Source of the DNA: an uncultured Gammaproteobacteria bacterium | Lineage (GTDB): Bacteria; Pseudomonadota; Gammaproteobacteria; CAKMZV01 | Reading direction: 5' to 3' | Assembly: GCA_929200535.1 (NCBI GenBank) | Contig: CAKMZV010000018.1 | Coordinates: forward strand, 1-45,075 | DNA length: 45,075 bases | In this document: positions 16,743 through 25,245 of the stretch, in pieces | Numbering within the stretch: position 1 is the stretch's first letter | Layout of the letters: every line of letters begins with the position of its first letter | Position numbers and translations under genes: made by a program | The notes under the pieces: generated by a model | What the model saw: only the letters and a program-made list of their open reading frames with translations | What the model was told of the DNA's origin: nothing | Database searches by the model: none

Positions 16743-16964
16743 CTATTGAGTATTTTCTGGAGGGGATTTTTTCTTCCATTTTTTAAGCTCTTCATCGCTA
16801 AGTTGGCGAGCTTCATCGGTTAGCATAATCGGGATTTGATCTCGAATAGGATAGGCTAATCCAGCTTCAACCGAAATTAACTCATCTTTTTCTTTGTCCC
16901 ATTGTAATGGTGTTTTATAAACAGGACAAGCTAACACTTGGAATAAATCAGGATGAATAGGCAT
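16743..16964 (-). CDS. ycaR: YcaR/Trm112-like small protein lacking zinc cysteines
   Basis: 73 residues. The frame [16 protein letters not shown]...[21 protein letters not shown] matches YcaR/UPF0434 (Trm112-like). The usual CPxC zinc knuckle is CPVY, and the position where a second cysteine normally follows the EL block is occupied by serine, so the zinc site appears lost; some family members also lack it. The C-terminal tail is lysine-rich. The start has no clear ribosome site. It lies 24 nt after the creatinase gene. Confidence 0.85.
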   Translation of the reverse strand: MPIHPDLFQVLACPVYKTPLQWDKEKDELISVEAGLAYPIRDQIPIMLTDEARQLSDEELKKWKKKSPPENTQ

Positions 16965-16988
16965 AGTGAGTGTGTTATTTTAATAGAA

Positions 16989-18188
16989 TCAACCTATAAT
17001 GTTGTTCTCAGGACCGTAAGGGAATTTGGTAATATTTTCACTGCCATTTTCTGTTACAACCAATATATCGTGTTCACGATAGCCACCGGCTCCTGGTTGC
17101 CCTTCTTCAATCATAATCATCGGCTCAATAGAAACAACCATATTAGGTTCTAACACAGTATCAATATCTTCTCTAAGCTCCAAGCCTGCCTCTCTACCAT
17201 AATAGTGCGAGAGAACGCCAAATGAATGCCCATAGCCAAAGGTGCGTTTATCAAGAAGATTATGCTTTTCAAAAATCTTATTAAGCTCATTGGCAATATC
17301 ACAACAGCGAGCTCCAGGTTTAATTAGTTGTAGTCCAGCTTCGTGTACCTCAACATTTGCTTGCCATAATTTAAGCGAAGCATCATCGCAATGATCATAA
17401 AATAGGGTGCGCTCTAAGGCGGTGTAATAACCAGCAATCATAGAAAAGCAATTTAAGCTGAGAATATCCCCTTTTTGCACCTTGCGAGAAGTAACAGGGT
17501 TATGAGCTCCATCCGTATTGATGCCTGATTGAAACCAAGTCCAAGTATCCATTAGTTCACTGTGTGGATAGCGTTTGGCAATTTCTCTGACCATCGCTTG
17601 GGTAGAATGTAATGCCACTTCATACTCAGGCACACCTTCCTTAACCGCCTCAGCAAGGGCAAAACCACCCACATCGCAAACTGCCGCTCCCTGCTTGATA
17701 TGAGCGATTTCCTCATCCGATTTAATCATTCGCATCTGCATACAATCTGCCGATATATCGACAAAATCAGCCTGCGGAAATAAATCCTTCAATTTTTGTA
17801 AACGCTCCTGTGTAATATGATCAAACTCAACCCCAATTCGGGCTGAATTTTTTACTAATTTTTTTAATCCAAGAAAGAAGTTATCTCGCTGCCAATCAGT
17901 ATAGACTAAATTATCCCCAAAGGTACGTCGCCAAGGTTGCCCACCATCAATATTTGCGGTAAGGGTCGTTACTTTATCAAAATCAACCACCAATCCATAA
18001 GGTCTGCCAAAGGCACAATAAAGGAAATCGCTATAGTAATTAATGCAATGAATAGACGTAAAAATAACCGTATCAACCTGCCTCGCCTCCATCGCTTGAC
18101 GCAATTTACTCTGACGCTGTTGATATTCTGCATCACTAAATGTATGTTGAACGGGCTTTCCGTTAGGGATGTTTTTTAGATTTTCCAT
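16989..18188 (-). CDS. Creatinase (creatine amidinohydrolase), M24-like fold
   Basis: 399 residues, the length of Pseudomonas creatinase. The match runs end to end by recall: FTSIHCINYYSDFLYCAFGRPY, NIDGGQPWRRTFGDN, MDTWTWFQSGINTDGAHNPVT with the catalytic histidine H229, LNCFSMIAGYYTALERTL, RTFGYGHSFGVLSHYYGREAG and NITKFPYGPENNII. The enzyme hydrolyses creatine to sarcosine and urea and has the pita-bread fold of methionine aminopeptidase without metal ligands. The similarity is too strong for a generic Xaa-Pro peptidase. No sarcosine-degrading genes are nearby. Its start is about 30 bp from MITE copy 4. Confidence 0.88.
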   Translation of the reverse strand: MENLKNIPNGKPVQHTFSDAEYQQRQSKLRQAMEARQVDTVIFTSIHCINYYSDFLYCAFGRPYGLVVDFDKVTTLTANIDGGQPWRRTFGDNLVYTDWQRDNFFLGLKKLVKNSARIGVEFDHITQERLQKLKDLFPQADFVDISADCMQMRMIKSDEEIAHIKQGAAVCDVGGFALAEAVKEGVPEYEVALHSTQAMVREIAKRYPHSELMDTWTWFQSGINTDGAHNPVTSRKVQKGDILSLNCFSMIAGYYTALERTLFYDHCDDASLKLWQANVEVHEAGLQLIKPGARCCDIANELNKIFEKHNLLDKRTFGYGHSFGVLSHYYGREAGLELREDIDTVLEPNMVVSIEPMIMIEEGQPGAGGYREHDILVVTENGSENITKFPYGPENNIIG

Positions 18189-18218
18189 TGTTTTTTTTCT
18201 ATTATTATGTTACAAAAT

Positions 18219-18446
18219 GAGAACTTTGCACAAAAGATATGACAAGTAAAAAAGTAAAAAAACGTCCTAATTTTTATCCGCAAGCGGTTCAAACGCTGTT
18301 ACTCTAAGGTTCGTAAACTCACCAAGAGTAAAAACGCTTTTTGTGTTGTGAAATTTGCGAAGACGGACGTATTAGCTTCATTTCACGCCTCAATCAGAAC
18401 GATTTTTTATCTTTTTTCTTTTGCCATACTTTTATGCACAGGTCTC
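18219..18446. mobile_element. MITE, family 1, copy 4 (long variant)
   Basis: 228 bp. Left end gagaactttgcacaaaag, right end inverted cttttatgcacaggtctc. It carries about 80 bp (around 18261-18345, tccgcaagcggttcaaacg...) not found in copies 1-3, and resumes the common core afterwards. It is probably the ancestral or a secondarily enlarged form. Confidence 0.8.
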
Positions 18447-18778
18447 AAAATAAATACAGTGTTGGATAGTACGAGGATACATTAGAGTAAAGAACACGTA
18501 CAAACAAAATCCGCTTCCCTAAGGGAGAGACACAGTTTGTACGTAGTTGATATTTCAAATGTGTTCTTGCACCATATAAAACAAATTATATTAGTGATTT
18601 TCTTACACTTTCAGGAGCCTGAGAAAGAGTAAAAACCTTACCTCTAAATTAATTTTTCAGATATTTTTAACTTAGAAAACTATTCTATGAGTGCTTTAGG
18701 ATTCCACAGATTTGATTAATAATACCCCGTAAATTTAAGAGCGATAGTCAAGAGTTTCTTATAGGTTTTTATACAATT
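18447..18778. other. 332-bp spacer with one inverted-repeat element, no gene
   Basis: It contains one palindromic element (18496-18544) and otherwise only A/T-rich sequence with stops in all frames. The upstream side faces MITE copy 4, the downstream side the end of the MscS gene. I see no further RNA gene or promoter I would defend. Confidence 0.6.
18496..18544. repeat. Palindromic repeat element with perfect 10-bp arms
   Basis: acgtacaaac and gtttgtacgt enclose 29 bp that include ttccctaagggagaga. The same arms next to a ctccctctccctgagggag core appear near the second CRISPR array (39100-39147 and 40365-40415), so this is a degenerate member of that REP-like family. Confidence 0.7.
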
Positions 18779-19561
18779 TTATTTGTGAATATGAACATCC
18801 ATTTGAGGAAAGGGTATGTCCAAGCCTTCTTTAGCGAAGGTTTTATAAATATTCTCATTCATATCAAAGAACACTCCCCAATAATCCTCTGCATTTACCC
18901 AAGCTCTAACGGCAAAATTAACAGAACTATCCGCAAGTTCAGATACGGCAATAAACACTTCAGGATCTTTTAGGATTCTCGAGTCTTCAGCACATAATTT
19001 ATTAATAACTTTGCGTGCTTTATCGACATCATTACCATAGGCAATACCCACTGTCCAATCAACTCGTCTCTTAGGCTCTACCGAAAAATTTGTCATTGAA
19101 GAGGTCGATAATTGACCATTTGGAATAATAATGGTTTTATTATCAGGTGTTTTCAGGACAGTGTTAAAAATTTGAATCTCTGAGACAACTCCCATATAGC
19201 CTTGAGCATCAATGAAATCATCAACTTTAAAAGGTTTAAAGAGTAATATCATTACGCCACCAGCAAAATTCTGCAGTGTTCCAGAAAGAGCCATACCAAC
19301 CGCTAAACCAGCAGCCCCTAAAATAACAACAAATGAAGTCATTTCAACGCCTACCATGCCTAAGACACTGACAATGAGCAGTACCTTAAGACCGATTCTA
19401 ATGATACTCATTATGAATGGTCTAAGGGTGGCATCCATATTTGTTTTTTGAGTGATTTTTTCTACAAGGCTTACTAATAGTTTTATTACCCAGATACCAA
19501 TAATTAATACAGCTATAGCTGCTGCGAGTTTTGGTGCATAATTAGTTAAAATTTCAGTCAT
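18779..19561 (-). CDS. mscS: Small-conductance mechanosensitive channel MscS
   Basis: 260 residues, slightly shorter than E. coli MscS. Transmembrane helices at about 12-32, 50-72 and the pore helix VVILGAAGLAVGMALSGTLQNFAGGVMILLF with the family's G/A packing pattern. The beta domain follows (FKVDDFIDAQGYMGVVSEIQIFNTVLKTPDNKTIIIPNGQL), then the alpha/beta C-terminal part ending IPFPQMDVHIHK. It releases solutes on hypo-osmotic shock. It is transcribed alone, with an A/T-rich leader and no clear ribosome site. Confidence 0.95.
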   Translation of the reverse strand: MTEILTNYAPKLAAAIAVLIIGIWVIKLLVSLVEKITQKTNMDATLRPFIMSIIRIGLKVLLIVSVLGMVGVEMTSFVVILGAAGLAVGMALSGTLQNFAGGVMILLFKPFKVDDFIDAQGYMGVVSEIQIFNTVLKTPDNKTIIIPNGQLSTSSMTNFSVEPKRRVDWTVGIAYGNDVDKARKVINKLCAEDSRILKDPEVFIAVSELADSSVNFAVRAWVNAEDYWGVFFDMNENIYKTFAKEGLDIPFPQMDVHIHK

Positions 19562-19753
19562 TATATTTTTGTGGTTAATTTTTTATATTGATTTTAAGTT
19601 TGAAATTTAATGATAGCAAACTTGACGGAAGATGGGAAAAGACAAATAAGAAAAGACCATCTAAAATAATTATACTGCACTGAAAATTGATTTTCTGATT
19701 GTCATCTTGAGTCCCCATTTAGCTTGAAATAATTAGGGTCAGTATGTCATATT

Positions 19754-19873
19754 TTAAGAGGGCACATCTTCTAATTTTTCAGCAAGCCAAATCTTTATGA
19801 TTGACTGTCTTGTAACCCCTAAGCGGGTTGCCTCTTTGTCTAAAGAATCAAGCATCCAAGTTGGAAAATTAAC
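19754..19873 (-). pseudogene. Remnant of a ribbon-helix-helix antitoxin (CopG-like)
   Basis: The minus strand reads VNFPTWMLDSLDKEATRLGVTRQSIIKIWLAEKLED and then a stop. That is the core and C-terminus of a CopG-type antitoxin. The codon before VNF is preceded by a stop, and no start codon or N-terminus is present, so the 5' end is lost. It sits just after the toxin gene of another toxin-antitoxin pair, so it is debris of a neighbouring or replaced module. Confidence 0.7.
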
Positions 19874-19884
19874 AAGTTATTAAT

Positions 19885-20181
19885 TTAAGATAATCTTTTT
19901 GTACTCCAAGAACTTTCTCTTCTACAGTCTAGAATTGCTTGTACATAAATGAAATTTTCATTAAATGTATAATAGATAGCAAATGGAAATCTCATTGATA
20001 GTTGTCGATAATATTTTTCAAAATAAATTTGATGAACTCCAGAGTAAATAGATAGTGAAGCTATGTCAGAATACAGAGAGTCAAGAAAGTATGTTCCCAC
20101 CCCTTCTTCTTGTTTTTCATAAAATTTATAGCCTTCAATTAAATCTTGGGTAGCTTCAAGAGAAATCTTGATTTGTTTCAA
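19885..20181 (-). CDS. ParE/RelE-superfamily toxin of a toxin-antitoxin pair
   Basis: 98 residues from TTG 20181. This start overlaps the antitoxin stop as TTGA, has aaagga 8 nt upstream and gives MKQIKISLEATQDLIEGYKFYEKQ, the usual family N-terminus; an ATG 12 codons earlier adds unrelated residues. The pattern ATQDLIEGYKFYEKQEEGVGTYFLDSLYSDI...YRQLSMRFPFAIYYTFNENFIYVQAILDCRRE fits ParE/RelE toxins (mRNA interferase or gyrase poison). Which target it has cannot be told from the sequence. Confidence 0.85.
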   Translation of the reverse strand: MKQIKISLEATQDLIEGYKFYEKQEEGVGTYFLDSLYSDIASLSIYSGVHQIYFEKYYRQLSMRFPFAIYYTFNENFIYVQAILDCRRESSWSTKRLS

Positions 20182-20378
20182 ATGGATTCCTTTATTTCCT
20201 GTTTGGCATCTTTCCAATCAATAAACGTTTCATTGACTTCTCTTTGCTTTAATACTTGCCCATGCCATTTAGGAGAAGGAATGTTATGTTGATTTTTGCT
20301 AAGCTCTTTCCATAGAATTTCCATAGCAATAATTTTCTCATCAATTGAAAGTTCTTTCAGTTGTGTTTGTAGATTCAT
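20178..20378 (-). CDS. Antitoxin, addiction module protein (PF09720 type)
   Basis: 66 residues. The shape LSIDEKIIAMEILWKELSKNQ...SPKWHGQVLKQREVNETFIDWKDAKQEI is that of the short PF09720 antitoxins (SxxERxxLxExLWxSL...PxWHxxxLxxR...W). It is encoded upstream of the toxin and overlaps it by 4 nt, as usual for autoregulated type II modules, where the antitoxin or the complex represses the operon. Confidence 0.85.
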   Translation of the reverse strand: MNLQTQLKELSIDEKIIAMEILWKELSKNQHNIPSPKWHGQVLKQREVNETFIDWKDAKQEIKESI

Positions 20379-20780
20379 CAGGTTCTCGTAATTTTAAGAT
20401 GAAATTTTTTAATGGGTCTATAAAAATTGATATTGTTTTGCGTTGATAAAGTCAGTTTTTTTCATATTGAAGGTTTTTGTAATAAATCTATTTTCTTTAT
20501 TTTCACTCCATTCAAAATAAGACTATTGCATTAGGTTATGGGAGGACAAGCAGGCAGAAAAAAATTTCATAATCAAGGCGTCAATTGCAGTCAATACGTC
20601 CGTCTTAACAAAATTGACAACACCGATTATGGGATTTTTTTCAAGTGCGACTCTTTCCATAGCCTAATGTAATAGTCTTAATTTATACTTGAAATTTTAC
20701 CCTATTTTCCATTTTGGATTTTTTGGTGAGATAAGGCACCATATTAGACCTGCGATAAAAATGGAATAAACAAGTGATTT
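20379..20780. other. 402-bp intergenic region holding a second type of MITE
   Basis: It contains the inverted-repeat element at 20518-20680. Outside this I see only A/T-rich sequence with stops in all frames. The left part must contain the promoter of the toxin-antitoxin operon, but no hexamer pair stands out. Confidence 0.5.
20518..20680. mobile_element. MITE, family 2, single copy in this window
   Basis: The ends taagactattgcattaggttatgg and the inverted ccatagcctaatgtaatagtctta form 23-24-bp imperfect terminal repeats. Inside is a second inverted pair (aaatttcataatc / gattatgggattt). Length about 163 bp, no coding capacity. The ends are unlike family 1, so a different transposase would mobilise it. 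Confidence 0.75.
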
Positions 20781-22688
20781 TTATTTGATATTATTGCTCT
20801 GTAGCCACCATTCTAATAGGGCACAATGCCAGAGCTTGCTTCCTTGTAGGCGAGTTAGATTTTGTTCGGGATTTTTGAGTAGGTTGTCTATGTATTTTGG
20901 TTGAAATATTCCTCGTTGGCGTGCTTGGGTGGCAGTTAAGGTGTCGCTCATTTTTTCTAAAAACTCACCACGTACGTATTTTAGGGCAGGCATTGGGAAG
21001 TAACCTTTTTTTCTAAAAATAAAATCATCTGAAAACCAGGATTTGGCGATATTCTTTAGCACGCCCTTTCCGTTGTGCATTAAGCGATGCTCTACGGGAA
21101 TTTGATTCGCATGCTCAACCAATTGAGTGTCAAGAAAAGGGACGCGTGCCTCCAAACTCCATGCCATTGTCATATTATCAACTCGTTTTACAGGGTCATC
21201 GACGATGAGGGAGGTCGCATCAATTCTAAGTAACTCAGCAGTGACATTATTATTTTCTGAGAGTGAGAGTTGTTTTTTGAACCATTGGGCAGTGAAATCT
21301 TCGCCGTGCCATTGTGGCTGAATCATTGTTTGCCATTCATCGTGTGTACGATCAATATAATAGCGCGCTATTTGTTCATAAGCGGATGATGTGGTGAAAT
21401 TATTGGTGGCTTGTTGCTGTTGCTGATAAATTTGCTGGAACCAGAAATAACCAGCAAATACTTCATCCGCTCCTTGTCCACTCAATACAACCTTAGTATG
21501 TTTAGCGACCTGTTGAGAGAGTAGATAAAAAGCAATACAATCTTGCCCAAACATAGGTTCAGACATTGCATCAATCGCTTCTGGTAAGCGTTTGAGAACA
21601 TCATCATTAGGGATTTGATAGCGATGATGCTGGGTTTGAAATTGCTTGACCACTTGATCTGAATAATAAAATTCACTGCCTTTTTCATCGCCAATATCTT
21701 CAAAGCCAATGGAATAGGTATGGAGTTTTTGTTGCCATTCGCCTTGTTGGTGAAGTTTATCGGCAAGTGCGACGATAAGCGATGAGTCTAAGCCTCCAGA
21801 AAGTAAAATGCCGACAGGAACATCCGCCGCAAGCAGCCGTTTTTTAACGGCTTGGAGTAGTAATTCTTCGCTTTGTTTTTGCCAATCTTCAAGAGATTGT
21901 TTTGGGATGTTGATTTGGTGTTGTGGTGGCAAATGCCAATATCGCTGTGGTTGGATATTTTCATCAAGGCTTTGTTGCTGGGAGATTTTTAAAAAACTCG
22001 CTGGAGGGAGTTTTTTGATTGATTTTAAAATAGTGTGTGGCGCTGGGGTGACGGCGTGCAGGTGGTACATAAAATGCAATGCCTGTGAATTTAATTGGTG
22101 GCTTATTTCTGGGCATTCTAATAATGAGGGGAGGGTGGAGGAAAAACGCAACGCCATACCTTGTTTAGTTTGCTGGATAGTGTAATACATTGGCTTAATG
22201 CCAAAGCGATCGCGCACTAAATATAGGGCTTTTTGCTTAGCATCCCAGATGGCAAAGGCGAACATTCCATCGAGTTTTTCAACACACTTTTCCCCCCAAT
22301 GTTGCCAAGCGTGTAAGATCACTTCGGTATCGCTGGTGGAGTTAAAAATTGCACCGAGCTTGCTCAGTTCTTGGCGTAATTCACGATAGTTATAAATACA
22401 GCCATTAAACACTAAAGCCCAGCGGTTTTGCTCAGTATTTTTTGCTATGGTACTATCCTCTGGTAAGAGCATTGGTTGAGTGCTTTTTTCAGAGAGATCA
22501 ATAATACTCAAACGCCGATGCCCAAAACTAAGAGCACTGTGTGGTGTTGGTTGTTGCTGGAAAATTCCCTGTGCATCGGGACCACGATGTGCCATTCGCT
22601 GGCTCATACGAGAGATTAACTCCGCACTGATTTGTGGATGATAAGCAGATGAAATAGAGGTGATAAACTCGCCGCAAATACCACACAT
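20781..22688 (-). CDS. asnO: AsnO-type asparagine synthetase-family amidotransferase (N-acetylglutaminylglutamine amide route)
   Basis: 635 residues. The N-terminal class II glutaminase starts MCGICGEF with the C2 nucleophile; RMAHRGPDAQG, GHRRLSIIDLS and FNGCIYNYREL follow. The synthetase half has the pyrophosphate loop SGGLDSS at 297-303. The stretches LHAVTPAPHTILKSIKKLPPAS, YFPMPALKYVRGEFLE and LQGSKLWHCALLEWWLQ match the subgroup that makes N-acetylglutaminylglutamine amide, an osmolyte, better than AsnB. The usual partner ngg is not adjacent, so plain asparagine synthetase remains possible. It lies 18 nt after the channel gene. Confidence 0.8.
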   Translation of the reverse strand: MCGICGEFITSISSAYHPQISAELISRMSQRMAHRGPDAQGIFQQQPTPHSALSFGHRRLSIIDLSEKSTQPMLLPEDSTIAKNTEQNRWALVFNGCIYNYRELRQELSKLGAIFNSTSDTEVILHAWQHWGEKCVEKLDGMFAFAIWDAKQKALYLVRDRFGIKPMYYTIQQTKQGMALRFSSTLPSLLECPEISHQLNSQALHFMYHLHAVTPAPHTILKSIKKLPPASFLKISQQQSLDENIQPQRYWHLPPQHQINIPKQSLEDWQKQSEELLLQAVKKRLLAADVPVGILLSGGLDSSLIVALADKLHQQGEWQQKLHTYSIGFEDIGDEKGSEFYYSDQVVKQFQTQHHRYQIPNDDVLKRLPEAIDAMSEPMFGQDCIAFYLLSQQVAKHTKVVLSGQGADEVFAGYFWFQQIYQQQQQATNNFTTSSAYEQIARYYIDRTHDEWQTMIQPQWHGEDFTAQWFKKQLSLSENNNVTAELLRIDATSLIVDDPVKRVDNMTMAWSLEARVPFLDTQLVEHANQIPVEHRLMHNGKGVLKNIAKSWFSDDFIFRKKGYFPMPALKYVRGEFLEKMSDTLTATQARQRGIFQPKYIDNLLKNPEQNLTRLQGSKLWHCALLEWWLQSNNIK

Positions 22689-22706
22689 AATATATCTCCT
22701 ATGCTC

Positions 22707-23540
22707 CTATGGCGTTTTTTTCGAGTTTTTTTGAATGTAATCGCTTAATTCACCCACTTGTTTTTGTAACTCATCAATTTGTTTTTCTAACGGGGTTTTG
22801 GTTGGGTTAGCATTTTCTATTTTTTGATGCTCCTCTTCAAGCACATTGATAATAATGCCAATCATCATATTTAAGAAAATAAACGCAGAGAAGAAAATAA
22901 AGCTAATATAAAAAATCCAGCTGAGTGGATATACTGCCATTGTTTCATACATTACATCCGTCCAATCTTCAAAAGTTGCCACACGAAATAGGGTGAGCAT
23001 AGAAATCCCAACATCCCCCCAAAGGATCGGATTGATATGTTCAAACAATAGGCTTCCAAGTGTCGCATAAATATAAAAAATCACAAACATCATCAAGGCA
23101 ACATAGCCCATTCTTGGTAAAGCAATCAACAAGGCTGAGGTAAGTAAACGTAATTGAGGTACAAAAGAAATCAGACGCATTACACGGAAAAGTCGTAACA
23201 ACCTGCCGAGTAAAACATAATTACTCTCTTCAAGCGGAATGAGTGAACCGACCACAATCAGCGTGTCAAACCAATTCCAACCATTTTTATAATGAAAAAA
23301 ATGATACCAGCGTTTTTCGGCAATAATACGAGTGATTAGCTCAAATAGGAAAAAAAAGGTAATACCATTATCTATCCAATACAGAGCAATATCAAGATAG
23401 GAATTAACGTTATATGTTCTTGCTCCGATGGTAAGAGAACTAATTAGAATAATCGCAATAACAAGCCCTTGGAAGATGTTGTTATCACGAATCTGTATGG
23501 ACTTTTCTTGCCACTTGTTGAGTGTGTTACTTAGATTCAT
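22707..23540 (-). CDS. Bacterial voltage-gated cation (sodium) channel subunit
   Basis: 277 residues, one six-helix domain of the Ion_trans family. S4 is LGRLLRLFRVMRLI (112-125) with arginines every third position, the voltage sensor. The pore loop TLFRVATFEDWTDVMY has TFEDW (189-193) where sodium-selective BacNav channels carry TLESW, so selectivity may be sodium or mixed. S6 is IFFSAFIFLNMMIGIIINVL. After a linker, LEKQIDELQKQVGELSDYIQ is a short coiled coil that would hold a tetramer together. It lies between recN and asnO with 18 and 13 nt gaps. Confidence 0.92.
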   Translation of the reverse strand: MNLSNTLNKWQEKSIQIRDNNIFQGLVIAIILISSLTIGARTYNVNSYLDIALYWIDNGITFFFLFELITRIIAEKRWYHFFHYKNGWNWFDTLIVVGSLIPLEESNYVLLGRLLRLFRVMRLISFVPQLRLLTSALLIALPRMGYVALMMFVIFYIYATLGSLLFEHINPILWGDVGISMLTLFRVATFEDWTDVMYETMAVYPLSWIFYISFIFFSAFIFLNMMIGIIINVLEEEHQKIENANPTKTPLEKQIDELQKQVGELSDYIQKNSKKTP

Positions 23541-23553
23541 AGAAGGCTAAAAA

Positions 23554-25239
23554 TCAATTGAGTTCCAGAAGCTCTTGGGCGTGCTTACGAGTGGTATCAG
23601 TAATGGTAACCCCCCCAATCATTCTCGCAATTTCTTCAACTCTTTGAGATTTTTCTAAGGGAGTCACTTGAGTTTTTGTTTTATCCTCTTGAGTGCTTTT
23701 TTGGATAAGCAAATGCTCATTAGCTTGAGCCGCAACTTGGGCTTGATGAGTAATTGAAAGGATTTGCTGTTTTTTGCCAAGTTGATGCAATAAATTACCC
23801 ACAATTTCTGCGGTAGCACCGCCAATACCAACATCCACCTCATCAAAAATTAATGTTGGGATAGTGGCATTTTCCGCATTCGCAACGGCAATGGATAAAG
23901 CCACTCGAGATAATTCCCCACCCGAAGCAATTTTACTTAACTCACGTGGGACAATATCAACATTAGCACTAAACATAAATGTCACCAAATCTTGCCCATT
24001 GAGTGTGGGCTTCATAGCACTCGCATCAAACAAGGGAGTAATTTCAATTTCAAAGCGTGCTTTATACATTTGTAATTGCTGTAAATAAGCCGTGATAGAT
24101 AATTGCAAATGAATAGCATTCTCTTTGCGTTTTTTTGTGAGCTCATCCGCAATCTTTTTCCACTGTGATTTTTGCTCGTTAATTTTCCCCTCAAGCTGCT
24201 GTAAATGCTCTGATAAGCCTTGCAATTTTTTAAGATTCTCCTCTAATTGCAACGATAAATTATATAATTCTTGTGCAGGGATATTATGCTTACGTGCCAG
24301 CTCATGCCATTGGCTTAAACGCCGATCTAAATCATTAAGTGTTTGCCCTGCACTTAACTCATCATCATCAATACTATGTAAATGTTGAATCTCATCAATA
24401 GCTTCATTGACATACGTTTGTGCATCCTCCAACAACTCCGTAGCACGTTTTAATTGTGGGTAATTTTCGCGATACCTTCTCAACGCATTTAACGCCACAT
24501 CAATTAATTGTTGCGTATTTGAATCAACCCCCTCAACAGAAGAAAGCGCACTAAGTGCCGCTTGACAATCACTTTTAACTGCCTCTGTATTCGAGAGTAA
24601 AAGATGCTGTTGATTTAATTGTTCATACTCATCCGCACCGGGCTTGAATTGCTGAATTTCAGTTAATTGAAACGTCAGTAAATCTACTTTATCTTGAGTA
24701 GAATTAAGCTGTTGAATTTCTTGGTACTCTTGGCATAACTTTTGATAAACCGCATAAATACTATTCAGTTTTTTTATGAGCAAATAATGATTACCATAAT
24801 CATCCAATATTTGCCGTTGTGTATTTTGTTGGGTTAGGGCATAATGTGCATGCTGGCTATGAATATTAACCAATAAATCCCCCAACTCACGGAGTGATTT
24901 TTGTCCTACAGGTTGCCCATTAATCATCGCCTTAGTGCTCCCATTAAGCTGTAACTGACGGCGAATAATACACTCTGAACAATCTAACTCCTGTTGCTTC
25001 AACCACTCACTCACAACACGATTTTGGCTAATATCAAAAATAGCTGAAATTTCGCACTTCTCCTCACCTTGGCGAATAAGCGAAAGATCCGAACGGCTAC
25101 CAAGCGCAAGATTAAGTGCATCAATAAGAATAGATTTTCCTGCCCCTGTTTCACCAGTTAATGCAGTGAACCCATTCGTAAAATCGATTTCCAACTGCTC
25201 AATAATCGCAAGATTTTGAATAGATAAATAACGCAACAT
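23554..25239 (-). CDS. recN: DNA repair protein RecN (SMC-like)
   Basis: 561 residues, the usual RecN length. Walker A is GETGAGKSILIDALNLALG, the ABC signature SGGELSRVALSIAV and Walker B LIFDEVDVGIGG, separated by two long coiled-coil arms (about residues 150-370). It joins DNA ends during double-strand break repair. It starts 6 nt after nadK, the common nadK-recN order in gammaproteobacteria. No SOS box was searched for exhaustively. Confidence 0.97.
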   Translation of the reverse strand: MLRYLSIQNLAIIEQLEIDFTNGFTALTGETGAGKSILIDALNLALGSRSDLSLIRQGEEKCEISAIFDISQNRVVSEWLKQQELDCSECIIRRQLQLNGSTKAMINGQPVGQKSLRELGDLLVNIHSQHAHYALTQQNTQRQILDDYGNHYLLIKKLNSIYAVYQKLCQEYQEIQQLNSTQDKVDLLTFQLTEIQQFKPGADEYEQLNQQHLLLSNTEAVKSDCQAALSALSSVEGVDSNTQQLIDVALNALRRYRENYPQLKRATELLEDAQTYVNEAIDEIQHLHSIDDDELSAGQTLNDLDRRLSQWHELARKHNIPAQELYNLSLQLEENLKKLQGLSEHLQQLEGKINEQKSQWKKIADELTKKRKENAIHLQLSITAYLQQLQMYKARFEIEITPLFDASAMKPTLNGQDLVTFMFSANVDIVPRELSKIASGGELSRVALSIAVANAENATIPTLIFDEVDVGIGGATAEIVGNLLHQLGKKQQILSITHQAQVAAQANEHLLIQKSTQEDKTKTQVTPLEKSQRVEEIARMIGGVTITDTTRKHAQELLELN

Positions 25240-25245
25240 TATAAA

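Noticed and set aside
16989-18188. Xaa-Pro aminopeptidase
   Set aside because: It has the M24 fold, but the sequence follows creatinase throughout, including GINTDGAHNP and FGYGHSFG, and lacks the five metal ligands of the peptidases.
18447-18778. Possible small RNA or riboswitch before mscS
   Set aside because: The region is downstream of the mscS stop (minus strand), and only one dispersed palindrome could be supported.
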